Of a stretch of 64,000 nucleotides of DNA, positions 31,241 to 41,941 are shown in pieces. The stretch lies in the NCBI GenBank assembly GCA_004764695.1, contig SMSO01000035.1, positions 3,291,040-3,355,039 on the forward strand. The letters are read 5' to 3'. The position numbers were made by a program, and so were the translations under genes. Below the pieces are notes generated by a model, which saw nothing but the letters and a program-made list of their open reading frames with translations, was not told the origin of the DNA and did no database searches. Positions within the stretch are counted from its first letter, which is position 1. Every line of letters begins with the position of its first letter. This stretch comes from Schizochytrium sp. TIO01 (Eukaryota > Sar > Bigyra > Thraustochytrida > Thraustochytriidae).

Positions 31241-32148
31241 GATGTGTGGGTGTGGGTGTGGGTGAGTGGCTTCTGTTGCTAGCTCTGGAGAAGACCGTCA
31301 TGAGTAGCGAACGAGGGAGGGAACACGTTGGTGGATCGATCTAACTTGAAGATTTTCGATCACCGGTGATCGAGCAACGAACCGCCTTTGACCGCTTCAA
31401 GACGATCAGATCAATCGGTGGTTGATCGAAATTGCCCAAGTTTTGGGGCGCCCTCAACTGCATCTCTCGTTCTGAGACGGCTAGCTAGAAAAACTAGAGC
31501 AAGTGGAGCCGTGGCACGCCATAAGATATCCTGCCGAGCTCGCTTGCATGCATAGCCAGTTAGTTGGCAGCACACAGAAGACGAGCAGCGTGCGAGAACG
31601 TGGCAATAAATCACGCGTCTGCCTTCTCAGCCTTTGTTTTACAATTAACCGCAGAAGATGTGCTTCTTCTTGGAGGCGTATAAAGTACTCGAGCAATTGC
31701 AAAATAAACAAAATGACCGGTCATGCGATCTTCAGCTCGTCGCTTTGCCTGCCCAAGGACATGCGTTCACGACATAGCAGACGCAAGCGGTCTCTCTGCT
31801 GGCACACTCCTTGTCTGTTGACTCAGGAAGACTCACTCTCTGAGAGGCGAGGAGGAAGTTGAACGAACAACTTTGAATGGTCGATCGACTCCAATCGTCG
31901 ATTTCGCAAGCGTGCGCATAAGGAGGAGTCGAGGGGAAGCACCCATACTTGTAACTTCAAGCTTCGTTCCAATGTGCGCCCTGGAACTACTTTTGTTGTC
32001 ATTACCGAGAGGGCCTACAAATTCGACCAACAGCCCATGAATAATTGACCGAAGCCGAGAGCAGCACAGAAGCAGTAGTAGACTTAGCATCAGCAAAAGC
32101 AGAGTAAAACTCGCACAGCATCGATGCTAATTGTGCCTGGAGCTAGAG

Positions 32149-32306
<158 letters not shown>

Positions 32307-35300
32307 GACCAAAGTGCGACCGTTAGAAACCAGTGGATCCTTGAATTTCATTCTCTCAGACTTAGCCAAGTTGGAATAACTACCAAGCCTCCTTGTATGC
32401 AAGAGGTTGTCGTCATCTCCATGCTTCAACATGATGAGCATAAACCAGGACTTTGAACCTGGAATTTTGCCCTTTCGTTTCTGTACAGCAGAGCCAGCTG
32501 GGAGTCGTTGATCACCGTCGGTGCTCTCATTCGCTGCCAAGATCGCCTTGGAACTTCAAAGGATGCAGTGCAACTTACATGCGTACTCGCGCCAGCCAGT
32601 CAGCCAGACAGCCGTTCATCCCCTCGACTCGGTAGTCGTTTCTTGCGATCCTAGGGGCCAAACGCCCGAGGATAACTTCAAGTTGGTTGTGCAGAGTTTG
32701 TATGCGTGCGTAGTCCTCCTCCTCCCACTCTTTCAAATGAAAAGTTGAACTTACTGATTCACCACGGAAGATCCCGAATTTCCGTTGGCGCTTTGGAAGC
32801 AATCACTCTAACTCGTGCCTCCATTTACAAAATAGAACGCAGCTTTAGGCCGACCCAAACTTGGAGCTCCAAGGTCCGCCACGCCAGACGTTTTCGATGT
32901 CTGCTGCACCATGCACCAGCAGTAAGTAGATCCAAATGAGCCTCTAGAGATTACTCTCGGGTGATAACCGCCATCAAGGCCTCGATTCCCCCTTGCTCGC
33001 CATCCTTCTACAAATCGTCCTCGAAGCCTCCCTAATTCCAGTTCTAACTTACCTATTTACTTCTTCTGCCCGAGATTGCGGCTCCTCTGAATGGGATCAC
33101 TTGTAATAATAGTTTGCATTTGCTCGTCGAGATCTACGGCAATGCAATGCAAACGAACGACTCGCTGAATTGCCAGCCTTGAAGCGCGGCACGCTGCGGT
33201 CTTTGCCTTCATCTTTAAACCGTGAACTGTGACGATGATTCCAATCACCTCCTTCGTTGTTTCGTTGTACTTGTTCGGTCAACTACCCCGCAGAAACGAG
33301 TGGTATACCGCAGAAGATTGGGCTGGGGATCGTTGCGCCAGCCTTTGAGTTCGTTGTTCACGGGCTCGCGACTTCAAACTCGATTCGATCTGATTCGATT
33401 GATATGCTTGGTTGGGTTTGATTTGGTTTGATTTCATCTGATGTTGGCTCGACGCTAGGTACCTACCGATCGATGTCTATTCATGGCGAGCGACCTTGCG
33501 CTTCAGACGGCTGATCGCTGCAGTTCGTGTTCTGCTGGTAAATCTTGCAGGAGTGTGAAGAACGAATCTGTGTGCAACTTGAAGACTGATAGAGGTTTTC
33601 ACGTTTGAGGACTCTTTTGATTGAAACCGCTGCTGTAGACGGGAACTGCGGGTCGTTCGATATGAAGAAAGGGCCTCTTGTGGACAGGTCGATAGCTTCG
33701 GCGGTGCCTGGTGCGTATCTAGACTTGCTGCTTTGGCCAGACGACAGACACACTTGAGCTCGCTCGTTTTAATTTGTCAGCAGATCTTTTGTGTTATTAT
33801 CATATGATTATTACTTATTATTATGAGAAGATGATGACTCTTTTTTTTTTTTCCCTTTTTTAAAAAAAATAATAATTAAATTAATTAAAATAATTAAAAT
33901 AATAATGATTTGTTTCTCTCACAATAACTCGAACAGCAAGCAATACAGTGTCTTCATCTGATAAAAATAAAAATATATGGGTCTATTTAAAATAAAATAA
34001 AAATCAGACTTCCTATCGTCCCTCGAGAACGATCACTGTGGCAATGGCCATAACTCCTGACTAGGCTGCTATTTGTCCTCTCAATACCGTCGTTCCTGTG
34101 AGCACGTTCAAGTCCCTTTCCAACTCAGCAGGGCCGGGTGATGGTTCCTGAGGGTAAGCAAACGGCTCGGCTGAATGAGTGAAAGTCCTTCTTCTGAAAA
34201 ACAAATAGTTTTTTTGTTTTTTTGTTTTTTTAAGCAAATTGAAAACCGTATTAGCCGAAAACTAATGATGAGTCAGTGAGCTTTTCGCCAGCCAAATAGC
34301 AATAGAACTTGCTAGTTGAAGATAAAAAGACTGCTTTGCTCATGCCAAAGCTGCACCATCGTATAACGTGCGCAGAAAAGGCCCTTTTGCTTTGCCTTAC
34401 CGTCCCTCGTTTCTTTAAAAGTTTTTATAAATAAAATAGCTTTTGAAAGAAGATCCCTCCCCCCTCAAAATAGTAAAGAATAAGGAAAAACTCTAATTTG
34501 TGGATTACCTAAACCTTTTGGATGAAGAGGACAAAATATCTTTGGGAAAGAAGGTAAAAGGTTATTCATTTCGCATAAAACTTCTTTCGTAACCCTCGCT
34601 CGATCCACACGGGGATGAACAGTCTTGACTAAGCTGAAGGATATACCCGTCAATCAAATAATTGAGTCGCATTCAATCAGCTAAAAAACCTGGGGACACG
34701 AGTGTTGGCAGCATGCTCAGAGAGCCCGTCTCTGTAAATTTTGTGCAAGTTTCCAGATTTATAGTTGATGCTGAAAATTCTAAAAATTAGAGAGAAAAAC
34801 TATTGAATGGGCTGTCTCAAATTTCTCTTTAGCGAACACTCGGAATCAAGTTAAGCTCAATCGAGGTTATGACCTTTTGATCATGACGCTAGGTAGGTGC
34901 ATGTATAGGTGCTTACTAATTTATTGCTGACATCCTCTTATGTAGTTTTTCAATCCACCTCTTCATGACATAATTATCATGACAGCGAAACATTCTGAGA
35001 TATCTCTCCTCCTTGGTCTCTTCAGGACATACAATTTAGACCAGAAGAATTCCTATTTCCAATATGGATGTCCTGAAGAACAACTTGAAGATTGAAAAGA
35101 CAGGACCTAGACACACCATATTTCCAGAACAGAAACAAGTCGACCATGTACTATTTGGCTAGCATGAACTATATATACCTTAGTGGGCTGGCCAATCATT
35201 TGAACCCTGCAATGATGCGATCAACTTTAAAAAAACAGGACCCCTCCCACTTGCAACGAGAGACTCGTTTCCTTCCTTATTCGCTGCCCCAATGCCCCAC

Positions 35301-35689
35301 CCGAAAGTGCCGCTGTCGCTATCGCTGCTCTTTTGTCTATCTGACTAATCAAGTAGGCTATCGAATAGATAGACAATATTGAAACCTAAAGCAATTGCAT
35401 TCACTCGTAAACTTTCAACTTGAAGAACAAGAATCTAGCTCGCCGTGCGGCACTCATCTGCCGCTACTTGTAATCTATTATTTTGTGATGAATTTAGTTC
35501 AAACGCGCAAGTGGTCCAGATTTCTCATCGAGAAAACAGCTGATGAGATATTTCGCCACTTAATTGTGGTCTGTGTTGCTCCAACCCCATGTCATAAGTC
35601 AACCAAACGATGGGAAACGCGAGAGCTCATTGTCTTCCACAGGTTGAAATTTTGCCGCAAAAGAAAAAGAAAAAGAAAAAAGGGAAATG
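32307..35689. other. Non-coding region leading into virus-like segment 2
   Basis: No convincing gene is seen in about 3.4 kb. Left part is GC-balanced like the host island; from about 33830 the sequence becomes AT-rich with T and A runs. Frames near 35092-35766 lack protein-like composition. The host-to-virus-like boundary probably lies between 33.8 and 35.7 kb, but no junction signature was identified. Confidence 0.45.
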
Positions 35690-38569
35690 GACTTTGTAAC
35701 AACGACATCTTTGTAGCCTTGTCCGGGACTTTCAATGTTAATTTTTGTTGCGTAAGCAAGTGTTGATGAAGATGCACTGTTTTTGTTACCCAAACTTCCG
35801 TAGCTACCAGCTCCCCGGCACCAAACAGAGTCATCTGATGGGTGAATTAAGCATGCGTGGTTATTTCCCAGGGATAACTTGCTTACTGCACGTGGACCGT
35901 AGTCCAGGCTTGAGATCAAATCATACAATGCAATAGTACCACTCTTTTGACCATTTCCCGATAGATACTTGCCATACTAATCCGTTCCAAACATCAAGAC
36001 CTGGTTGAGATCTGTATTGACAGTAGCACCCATGAAGTTATTGGACTACCCTTCTGTTGAACAAGAATGACCTGAGGTAGGTGCTTCTGTTGGAATTTGA
36101 GTCGGTGTCATCGATGGAGCAAACTTTGGTAAGTAATAGGCTTCTTCAATTACTTGCTGAGTCTTCACGTTCGTTCCCGTAGATGAACTTCCAATCCGCA
36201 AAGGAGCATTATATCCTCAGGTCTTAATAGTCCCGTCTTCGAAAAGCGCGACATATAGATTACTAGAGCTCCGGAACTGTCTTAGATTTGGCATCCTCGT
36301 ATTTTCGATCAAATCTGTGAAGTGATGTGTATGTCTTTTTGTCCCGTTTCTTAACACAGAAACCTTGTTCAAATGCCCAAAGGTCAATATTGTAACTATT
36401 TGTCCCTTCAACGACAATCCACTCAGAAGTGAAAACATTCGTCGCTAGCTCACTCGTAATTACCTGGAAGGTGTTCTTTTCTGAAGCATAAATTTTCCCA
36501 TCCGTTCCAAGTCCCCAAATGTTGTGCTGTTCGAAAGTGACTTTAGTGAAGCTCATGTCAGAAATCAAAATTGGGGAAAGCTGACTATTTCCACTTACAT
36601 AATCAGGAAGTCCAATACGATTGTTGTCATTGTATCCCCAACAATAAAGTGTGTTGTTACTGAAAAGTGCACAATATGTGAACATATTGTTTTCAAGCTG
36701 AATGATTTTTACACCGGCGCTAGCAGCACTGTTGATAGCATATACTGGAATTGCCGTGGTTCCAGTAACACCTGCGCCATTCATACCATAGGCAGCTCCT
36801 CCAATACACTTTATCTCAGTCCTGTTATTAATAACCAGACACATATTTGAAATTCCTACTGAAATTTCATCAATGTTTTTGATCGTTTCATCATTATCAA
36901 TCGCAGTAAAACGGGTCATCTCATACAGAATAGCATTCGTTGTTCCTGTAATAGCCCCAAAGGGGTCCTTTCCGATGCCATGAACTGAATCGTCATATCC
37001 ATCAAGGACGCAAGCGAAACTACTGGTCGGTTCAACAGAAATTTGGACTGGGTTAACATAAGAGCCAGGTATCTTCGTCGGGGGGTGATAGTCAATGTCT
37101 CCAACATCTCTTCCCAAACCCAATATTCCAACTTCATTACCGCCATTGCCCCAAGCAATTGCGGCGTTGCGTTCTTCACTAATATAGTAGGAAGCACCTG
37201 CGGTAGTAGTTGCAATGTTCGCTCCGCAAGTCATCTCTGAAGTTGCTGGGAAAGGTGTAGTAGGTTCTCTCGTTGGATAGACAGTTGGAGACATCGTTGG
37301 GTAAAGTGTTGGTGCCATAGTTGGTGGTAGAGGCGCACATGAAACACCTTCCATAAGAACTGGTGTCGACGGGACAGTTCCACTTGCGTCAAATTGGGGG
37401 TAGTTGTTAGCTCCCCAGCAACTAACGGTATCATCAGTCAGATTATGACCACAAATAACTTGAGAATTTACTGATACAACAGTCTCGGCAGTGATTCTGT
37501 CTGATTCAATGAAGTTGGAGAATGAGTTCACTTTGGAACTATGAAATTGTCCATAGGCATTCTCACCCTTGCAAAAAACTGTTCCATTTGTCTTTCGAAG
37601 ACAGAAGTTCCTATACATGAAGATACAAGCAATGTTGTCGTGTCCTGAATCAAAGACTTCAACAGGTCCAGTTTGGATGTAGCTACCTGAATCAACATCG
37701 TTTGAGTACATTCCTTCTTTATTTTGCCCTGCAAATAGGAAACGACCATCCAAAGTAATGAGTCCGATATTTTGTTCATCCAAGGTAATGTCTTTAATGT
37801 TACCTGTTCTTCTGTGTCGACCCACGTTGGACTTGGAAGGCTCGTCGACCCGGTGATTCCAAGTGCATGATTTGTGTTGCTGCCCCAGCACGTGACAGTG
37901 TTGTTACTAAGAAGTGCACAGAAGTGATTATCAATCTTATCAGATTCTAACTTCTTAATTGTGACCCCTTCTTCGAGATTCATTTCATAACTTAGGGTGT
38001 CGAAAGGTGGAACGTCGTGACCGTTTGAGGTTGTACCTCTTCCGTTTTGGTACAAAGTATTGGTACCCGAACATGTTACGACAGTTTGATTAAGTGTAAC
38101 TGCACACAAGGAGTTCCTTGATACTGCAAAGGAACTGTACTCATTTGTAAAATCCGGCAGCTCAGTGAACTCGGTGAACACTGTATTCGTATTGCTAGTT
38201 GTTTCTTTTGAGATCAGGCATCCTGAATTTGTACCGACGCAGTGGATTTTATGGGTTAAGTCCATCGAGGACGCACGCGAACGCAAGTGCCTCTCTAGGA
38301 TGCATCGGCGAACTAATAGTCGAGTGATTGATCTTGAAAGGCTCGATGAAAGATGCCGAGGGGTCACTAGCGCTACTGAGTTCCTTAAGGGTATTAGCTC
38401 CCCATCCATACATCACGGGACTAGCCCAAATAGTCGCATAGTTACCAACACTTAAGGAACTTTCACAAATACTTAGGTCATATTCGGCAGTTGGCGCAGG
38501 GGTCTCTTCCTGTGCGTTGGTCTTGCATAGGAACAAGACAACCAACAAGACTATAGTCTGTAAAACCAT
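35690..38569 (-). pseudogene. Secreted RCC1-repeat protein, multiply disrupted
   Basis: From ATG 38569 there is a clear signal peptide (MVLQTIVLLVVLFLCKTNAQ), then RCC1-like repeats with CxLxxxxxxxCWGxN-type motifs and PT-rich linkers near 37300 and 36110. The gene is spread over several frames: 38569-38249, 38409-37528, 37891-36263 and 36438-35690. Frame changes fall near 38260, 37800 and 36300, in mixed directions. The last frame contains three in-frame stops (TGA 36219-36217, TAG 36048-36046, TAG 35979-35977) with RCC1-like sequence continuing on both sides. This is a decayed gene. Homologous secreted RCC1 proteins in protists or viruses may act in binding, but no function can be assigned. 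Confidence 0.8.
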
Positions 38570-38660
38570 TAGTCTAACTCTTTTGTGCCCTTACTGGACA
38601 TTCCCCTCACATTTGTACTTATATATTGAATTCAAGATGAACAAGTTCTGATTGAAAATT
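38570..38660. promoter_or_regulatory. Putative bidirectional promoter
   Basis: This 91-bp spacer separates the divergent RCC1-like pseudogene and the resolvase gene. It contains GTACTTATATA at 38615-38625, about 40-50 bp from both start codons. It resembles AAGTACTT-type sequences before other genes in the virus-like segments. Function inferred from position only. Confidence 0.35.
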
Positions 38661-39224
38661 ATGGGAGACAGAAGAAGTAGCTTAATCTTCAGCATTGACA
38701 TCGGAATCATAAACATTGGCGTAGCTCTTTATGATAGCTCAACCAAAAAGATGGTCTATTGTGATCGAATCGCCTTCGCACCATCCCTCAAGGCGCTGAA
38801 GTCGCAAAGAAATATTCCAATGGGGATCTACAACCTTATGTTTAACAAGGAAACCTCAAAGATTTACCCTATGCTCAAAGAAGCGAGTATTATCCTCATT
38901 GAGGATCAGATGAGACTGAAAATGTACATTGCGCAGTACTCAATCGTTTCTATGTGCATCTGTGAAGGTTTTGAATACAGAATCGTTCACTCAAAGTCCG
39001 TCAAGACATTTTTTAAAACAGGTGCTGCTTCACGGAAGGTCGCAGGGAAGGTCGTTCGTGGTGCAGAAAACAATCGAAGGGCAAATAAAGCTGCTGCGAT
39101 TGTTAAAGCCCATGAACTTTTCCCAAAAGATATGGCTAAAGTACCAAAAGCAAAACAGGATGATGTCGCAGACGCAATACTTCAGGCGTGTTGGTATGAT
39201 AGAGCTTGCTTATCCAAAAAGTAA
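38661..39224 (+). CDS. Holliday junction resolvase, poxvirus A22 / RuvC-like
   Basis: The start is ATG 38661 rather than TTG 38652. The 187-aa protein has the RNase H-fold acidic set expected of this family: SIDIGIINIGVAL (Asp13), ILIEDQ (Glu81) and KQDDVADA (Asp168, Asp171). A HSKSVKTFF motif and basic patch lie between them. Length fits A22-type resolvases of large DNA viruses, which cut branched DNA before packaging. The C-terminus overlaps the convergent next gene by 15 bp. It is intact, unlike several neighbours, and is one of the strongest viral markers here. Confidence 0.85.
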   Translation: MGDRRSSLIFSIDIGIINIGVALYDSSTKKMVYCDRIAFAPSLKALKSQRNIPMGIYNLMFNKETSKIYPMLKEASIILIEDQMRLKMYIAQYSIVSMCICEGFEYRIVHSKSVKTFFKTGAASRKVAGKVVRGAENNRRANKAAAIVKAHELFPKDMAKVPKAKQDDVADAILQACWYDRACLSKK

Positions 39225-40022
39225 ATCCCACCGATCTTCTTCCTCACTTTCTCTTTCGTTTAACTCGTTACTCTTTAAAGCGTGTTGTTCCATCAAAGGA
39301 CCAAGCTTCGTATTTACATAATGTGTTAAGTGTTCAAAGATTTCATCTGTAGGGATCCCTGCTACATTGAGCACACCGCTCGAAAAGACCTCGATTGCAA
39401 GATGTGTCGCTTCTGGAAATGGATGTACTACGAGTGCACAGAATGATTGCTGGTCCATTGAGAGGGCTGGACTAGAGCCGTCATCCTCTTTGGTAGAAAG
39501 AGTTAGTGACTTTGCAAATTGATTTGCCCTCCTGTTGTTATAATCACTGTCATACCCTTCAAGCTCTTCACTTTTATGAACATCATATGAGGGCAGTACC
39601 CGTGGTTTTTGTTTTCGACCTTTTACTTTTAGTGAAACTGATGCCAAGGAGTTCAAGCTAAGAAACAAACCCTCGAGATCAAGGGGCTTGTGAGGTGTAT
39701 AGTACTTCTCTACCCAATTTACCAAGGTCGGTTTATCAATATCTTCTTTTGTAACTCCAAACAACGATTCAAATACTGGAATGAATGCGTCGGACTCCAT
39801 TGTCATTGTAAAACCCATGCAAACGAGCGCAGGGTAGGGTAACTTTTTGGCATCGAAGATGTTCATCGTGAAGGCCTTTTCGTAATACGTACATCGCCAG
39901 TCACTGGAGACTGAAAGGACACAGTTCCGGTGAGTATGAGCAAACTCATCCAAAGTTATGTTTACTCGAATAATAAACCTGTAAAGCTTTAAGCTTGTTT
40001 CTGTTCGAATAATATGTCCCAT
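39210..40022 (-). CDS. Possible TATA-binding-protein-like protein, 270 aa
   Basis: The intact frame starts at ATG 40022. The C-terminal third has a strand-strand-helix pattern, IEVFSSGVLNVAGIPTDEIFEHLTHYV, resembling the phosphate-contacting repeat of TBP (IFSSGK...TG followed by a helix). The N-terminal half may hold a diverged second repeat. A linker near 150-190 is charged and disordered. Giant viruses often encode such TBP-like factors for their own transcription. Similarity is only to the general pattern, so the call is tentative. Confidence 0.4.
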   Translation of the reverse strand: MGHIIRTETSLKLYRFIIRVNITLDEFAHTHRNCVLSVSSDWRCTYYEKAFTMNIFDAKKLPYPALVCMGFTMTMESDAFIPVFESLFGVTKEDIDKPTLVNWVEKYYTPHKPLDLEGLFLSLNSLASVSLKVKGRKQKPRVLPSYDVHKSEELEGYDSDYNNRRANQFAKSLTLSTKEDDGSSPALSMDQQSFCALVVHPFPEATHLAIEVFSSGVLNVAGIPTDEIFEHLTHYVNTKLGPLMEQHALKSNELNERESEEEDRWDLLFG

Positions 40023-40043
40023 GGTCTTACTTGTTAATTAAAT

Positions 40044-40046
40044 TAA

Positions 40047-40103
<57 letters not shown>
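40044..40103. repeat. (ATT)n microsatellite
   Basis: About 20 ATT units just upstream of the TBP-like gene's start, in its probable promoter. Confidence 0.9.
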
Positions 40104-40189
40104 TAATGGTTTAAAGCTTCAAGGAGAAAAAAAGTAATTAAAAGCTTATGCTTCACTGTAAGACCATCTGTTCTGTCGACCATTCTTAG

Positions 40190-40522
40190 TTACACCATGG
40201 GCGAACAAACACTGATGGACATATACCCAGACTCAAGATCATCACCAGTACCACTTTTAAAGGTCACTGATACTGCATGCCAGGGAAGAAAAGGAACATA
40301 GATGATCTCACCATGATCTATAGAATAAGTGAAAGTAAAATTACTCATTGAAAATTTGCCTATCCGCTCCAGGTTCATCGTTTCGTTGAAGAGATAAAAC
40401 GAGTGTATCGCATGGGCAAGATAGTGTGATAAAAGTGCGTCTTCTCCAGGACAGGGAACTGTCAATATTCTTGATTGACTCGCAGCACGGACTTCTGGAG
40501 CAGATTTGTGTACCTCCACCAC
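40190..40522 (-). pseudogene. Hypothetical gene fragment, 110 codons
   Basis: The frame has protein-like composition (alternating strands such as FSMSNFTFTYSIDHGEIIYVPFLPW) but no ATG near its 5' end. It begins at GTG after an in-frame stop and ends just before the TBP-like gene's upstream region. It is probably the remaining C-terminal part of a longer protein. Family not recognised. Confidence 0.3.
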
Positions 40523-40672
40523 AAATTATAATCCGAGGATGAACGGAATAATTGAACTTTGATAGGACACAAGAGCTCGGAGACTATCATTCCTGCATAC
40601 AAGGTCTCTACTACAGGTACATAGTAAACATCATTCATTCGTTAAAGAAGGAATGCAAATAATTGAGGAAAA

Positions 40673-41941
40673 ATGCTACTGTATTCTTACAAGTCTCCCA
40701 CACTGAACTTAGTGAAATGGTTTCCATTACATATAAGAATTAAGAAGAATTCTGTTTTTTCCTATCTTGAACTTGAAAGTAAATTATCATCTTTATATAA
40801 TGAGAGTACTATTCCTTTGTATACCAAGTGTGCTAATGAATACAATCGGGAGATCATGCAAAAAGTTTTATTAATTGCAAATATTGGCGAAAGCAGTCAA
40901 AGCAGAATCATGGTTAAAAACAATCTTGATCATTTTAGTAACCACGATGACATAGCTGCTACAATTTATGACATAAAGCTGGGAAATGCAAGCGCAAAGT
41001 TGGAAAATTTCGATATATGTCTAGTATGTATCGGACAAGACTTTGAGCCATCAGTTAGCATTCAAACATTGCTCTGTGCCATCCCAATTATCAAAAACGT
41101 CAAGCCCCGGATGGTCATTATAGAAACTGTAATCCCAGTTGGTACAGTTGGGAAGTTTGTTAAGGCAACTGAAGGTGAAATTCCCATCGCATATTCCCCA
41201 AACATTATTCATCGGTGTCGCTCGCTTCCATTTGAAGCACCGCGTGATTCACCGAGACTGTTAGGAGCAAACTCAAGAGAAGCTGCACAAGTGATTTTGC
41301 CATTTTTATCATTGTTCTATACTCACATCTACATTACAGAAACTGCAGAAGCTGCTGAGTGCGCAACCCTTCTGGACTTGGCAAAAAGAGCTGCTATTCA
41401 AGCTGCTATCAATGAGTTTTCTGCCAATTTTAGCAAAGAGATATCGATGCGCGATGCAATTGAAGGCTCTAACTTTATCTGGACCAATTATCAAAGTGAC
41501 CACCCATCTTTAGGAATCAAGCATAACTTTGCATCGCTAATCGGTAGTGAAGAGAAGTTTCCCTTATTAACTACAGCTATCGAACAGCTCTGTCTACGCC
41601 CGCGCTTCATCTTCCAAGATATCGTAGATAGATACTGCTCAGGCGACCTTGATAAAGTACACCAAAAGGCATTCCTCATAGTAGGATTTGGAAATCAATC
41701 AGGGGCTTCAGAGCACGACGAATCTCCAATTTCCGAAATTGTACAAATGCTTACTATGGAAGGTGCAACAGTCACTATTTATGACATGTTTATCAACAGG
41801 TTCTCTACAATAAACCCACCAAGTATAGTCTATAACTCAGGACGACACATCTATGATGGTATCCTTGTTATGCACCCCTATCTTATTTCATTATGGAAAG
41901 ACTACCCTCACGCTACTTTTTATTGTAAAGTAGCGAGTTAA
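40673..41941 (+). CDS. UDP-glucose/UDP-ManNAc dehydrogenase-like protein, probably non-catalytic, 422 aa
   Basis: The start is ATG 40673. Family features are IIETVIPVGTVGKF (the STVPPGT region), IAYSPNIIHRCRSLPFEAP, the central ETAEAAECATLLDL helix, and a C-terminal nucleotide-binding start LIVGFGNQSGASEHDESPISEIVQML. The expected catalytic Cys motif (GGxCxxKD) is absent: the matching stretch LGIKHNFASLIG has no Cys. The Lys and Asn of the central helix are replaced, and no normal N-terminal GxGxxG loop is seen. It may be a degenerate viral sugar-nucleotide enzyme retained for another role, or decaying. The 3' 60% lies inside the tandem repeat (copy A). Confidence 0.6.
   Translation: MLLYSYKSPTLNLVKWFPLHIRIKKNSVFSYLELESKLSSLYNESTIPLYTKCANEYNREIMQKVLLIANIGESSQSRIMVKNNLDHFSNHDDIAATIYDIKLGNASAKLENFDICLVCIGQDFEPSVSIQTLLCAIPIIKNVKPRMVIIETVIPVGTVGKFVKATEGEIPIAYSPNIIHRCRSLPFEAPRDSPRLLGANSREAAQVILPFLSLFYTHIYITETAEAAECATLLDLAKRAAIQAAINEFSANFSKEISMRDAIEGSNFIWTNYQSDHPSLGIKHNFASLIGSEEKFPLLTTAIEQLCLRPRFIFQDIVDRYCSGDLDKVHQKAFLIVGFGNQSGASEHDESPISEIVQMLTMEGATVTIYDMFINRFSTINPPSIVYNSGRHIYDGILVMHPYLISLWKDYPHATFYCKVAS

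Noticed and set aside
30809-31344. Long open frames on both strands over the GTAT array
   Set aside because: All frames cycle through the same four residues because the unit is four bases; no gene-like sequence flanks them.
34020-34200. Possible structured RNA in a GC-balanced patch amid AT-rich DNA
   Set aside because: Compared by eye with U1-U6, 7SL and tRNA consensus parts; no convincing match.
35092-35766. Two plus-strand frames of 96 and 123 codons
   Set aside because: Composition is not protein-like, no motif, and the second overlaps the RCC1-like pseudogene on the other strand.
35690-36438. Alternative genetic code or stop readthrough in the RCC1-like gene
   Set aside because: Both TGA and TAG occur in frame here, but the same gene also has frameshifts, and neighbouring intact genes use TAA, TAG and TGA as ends.
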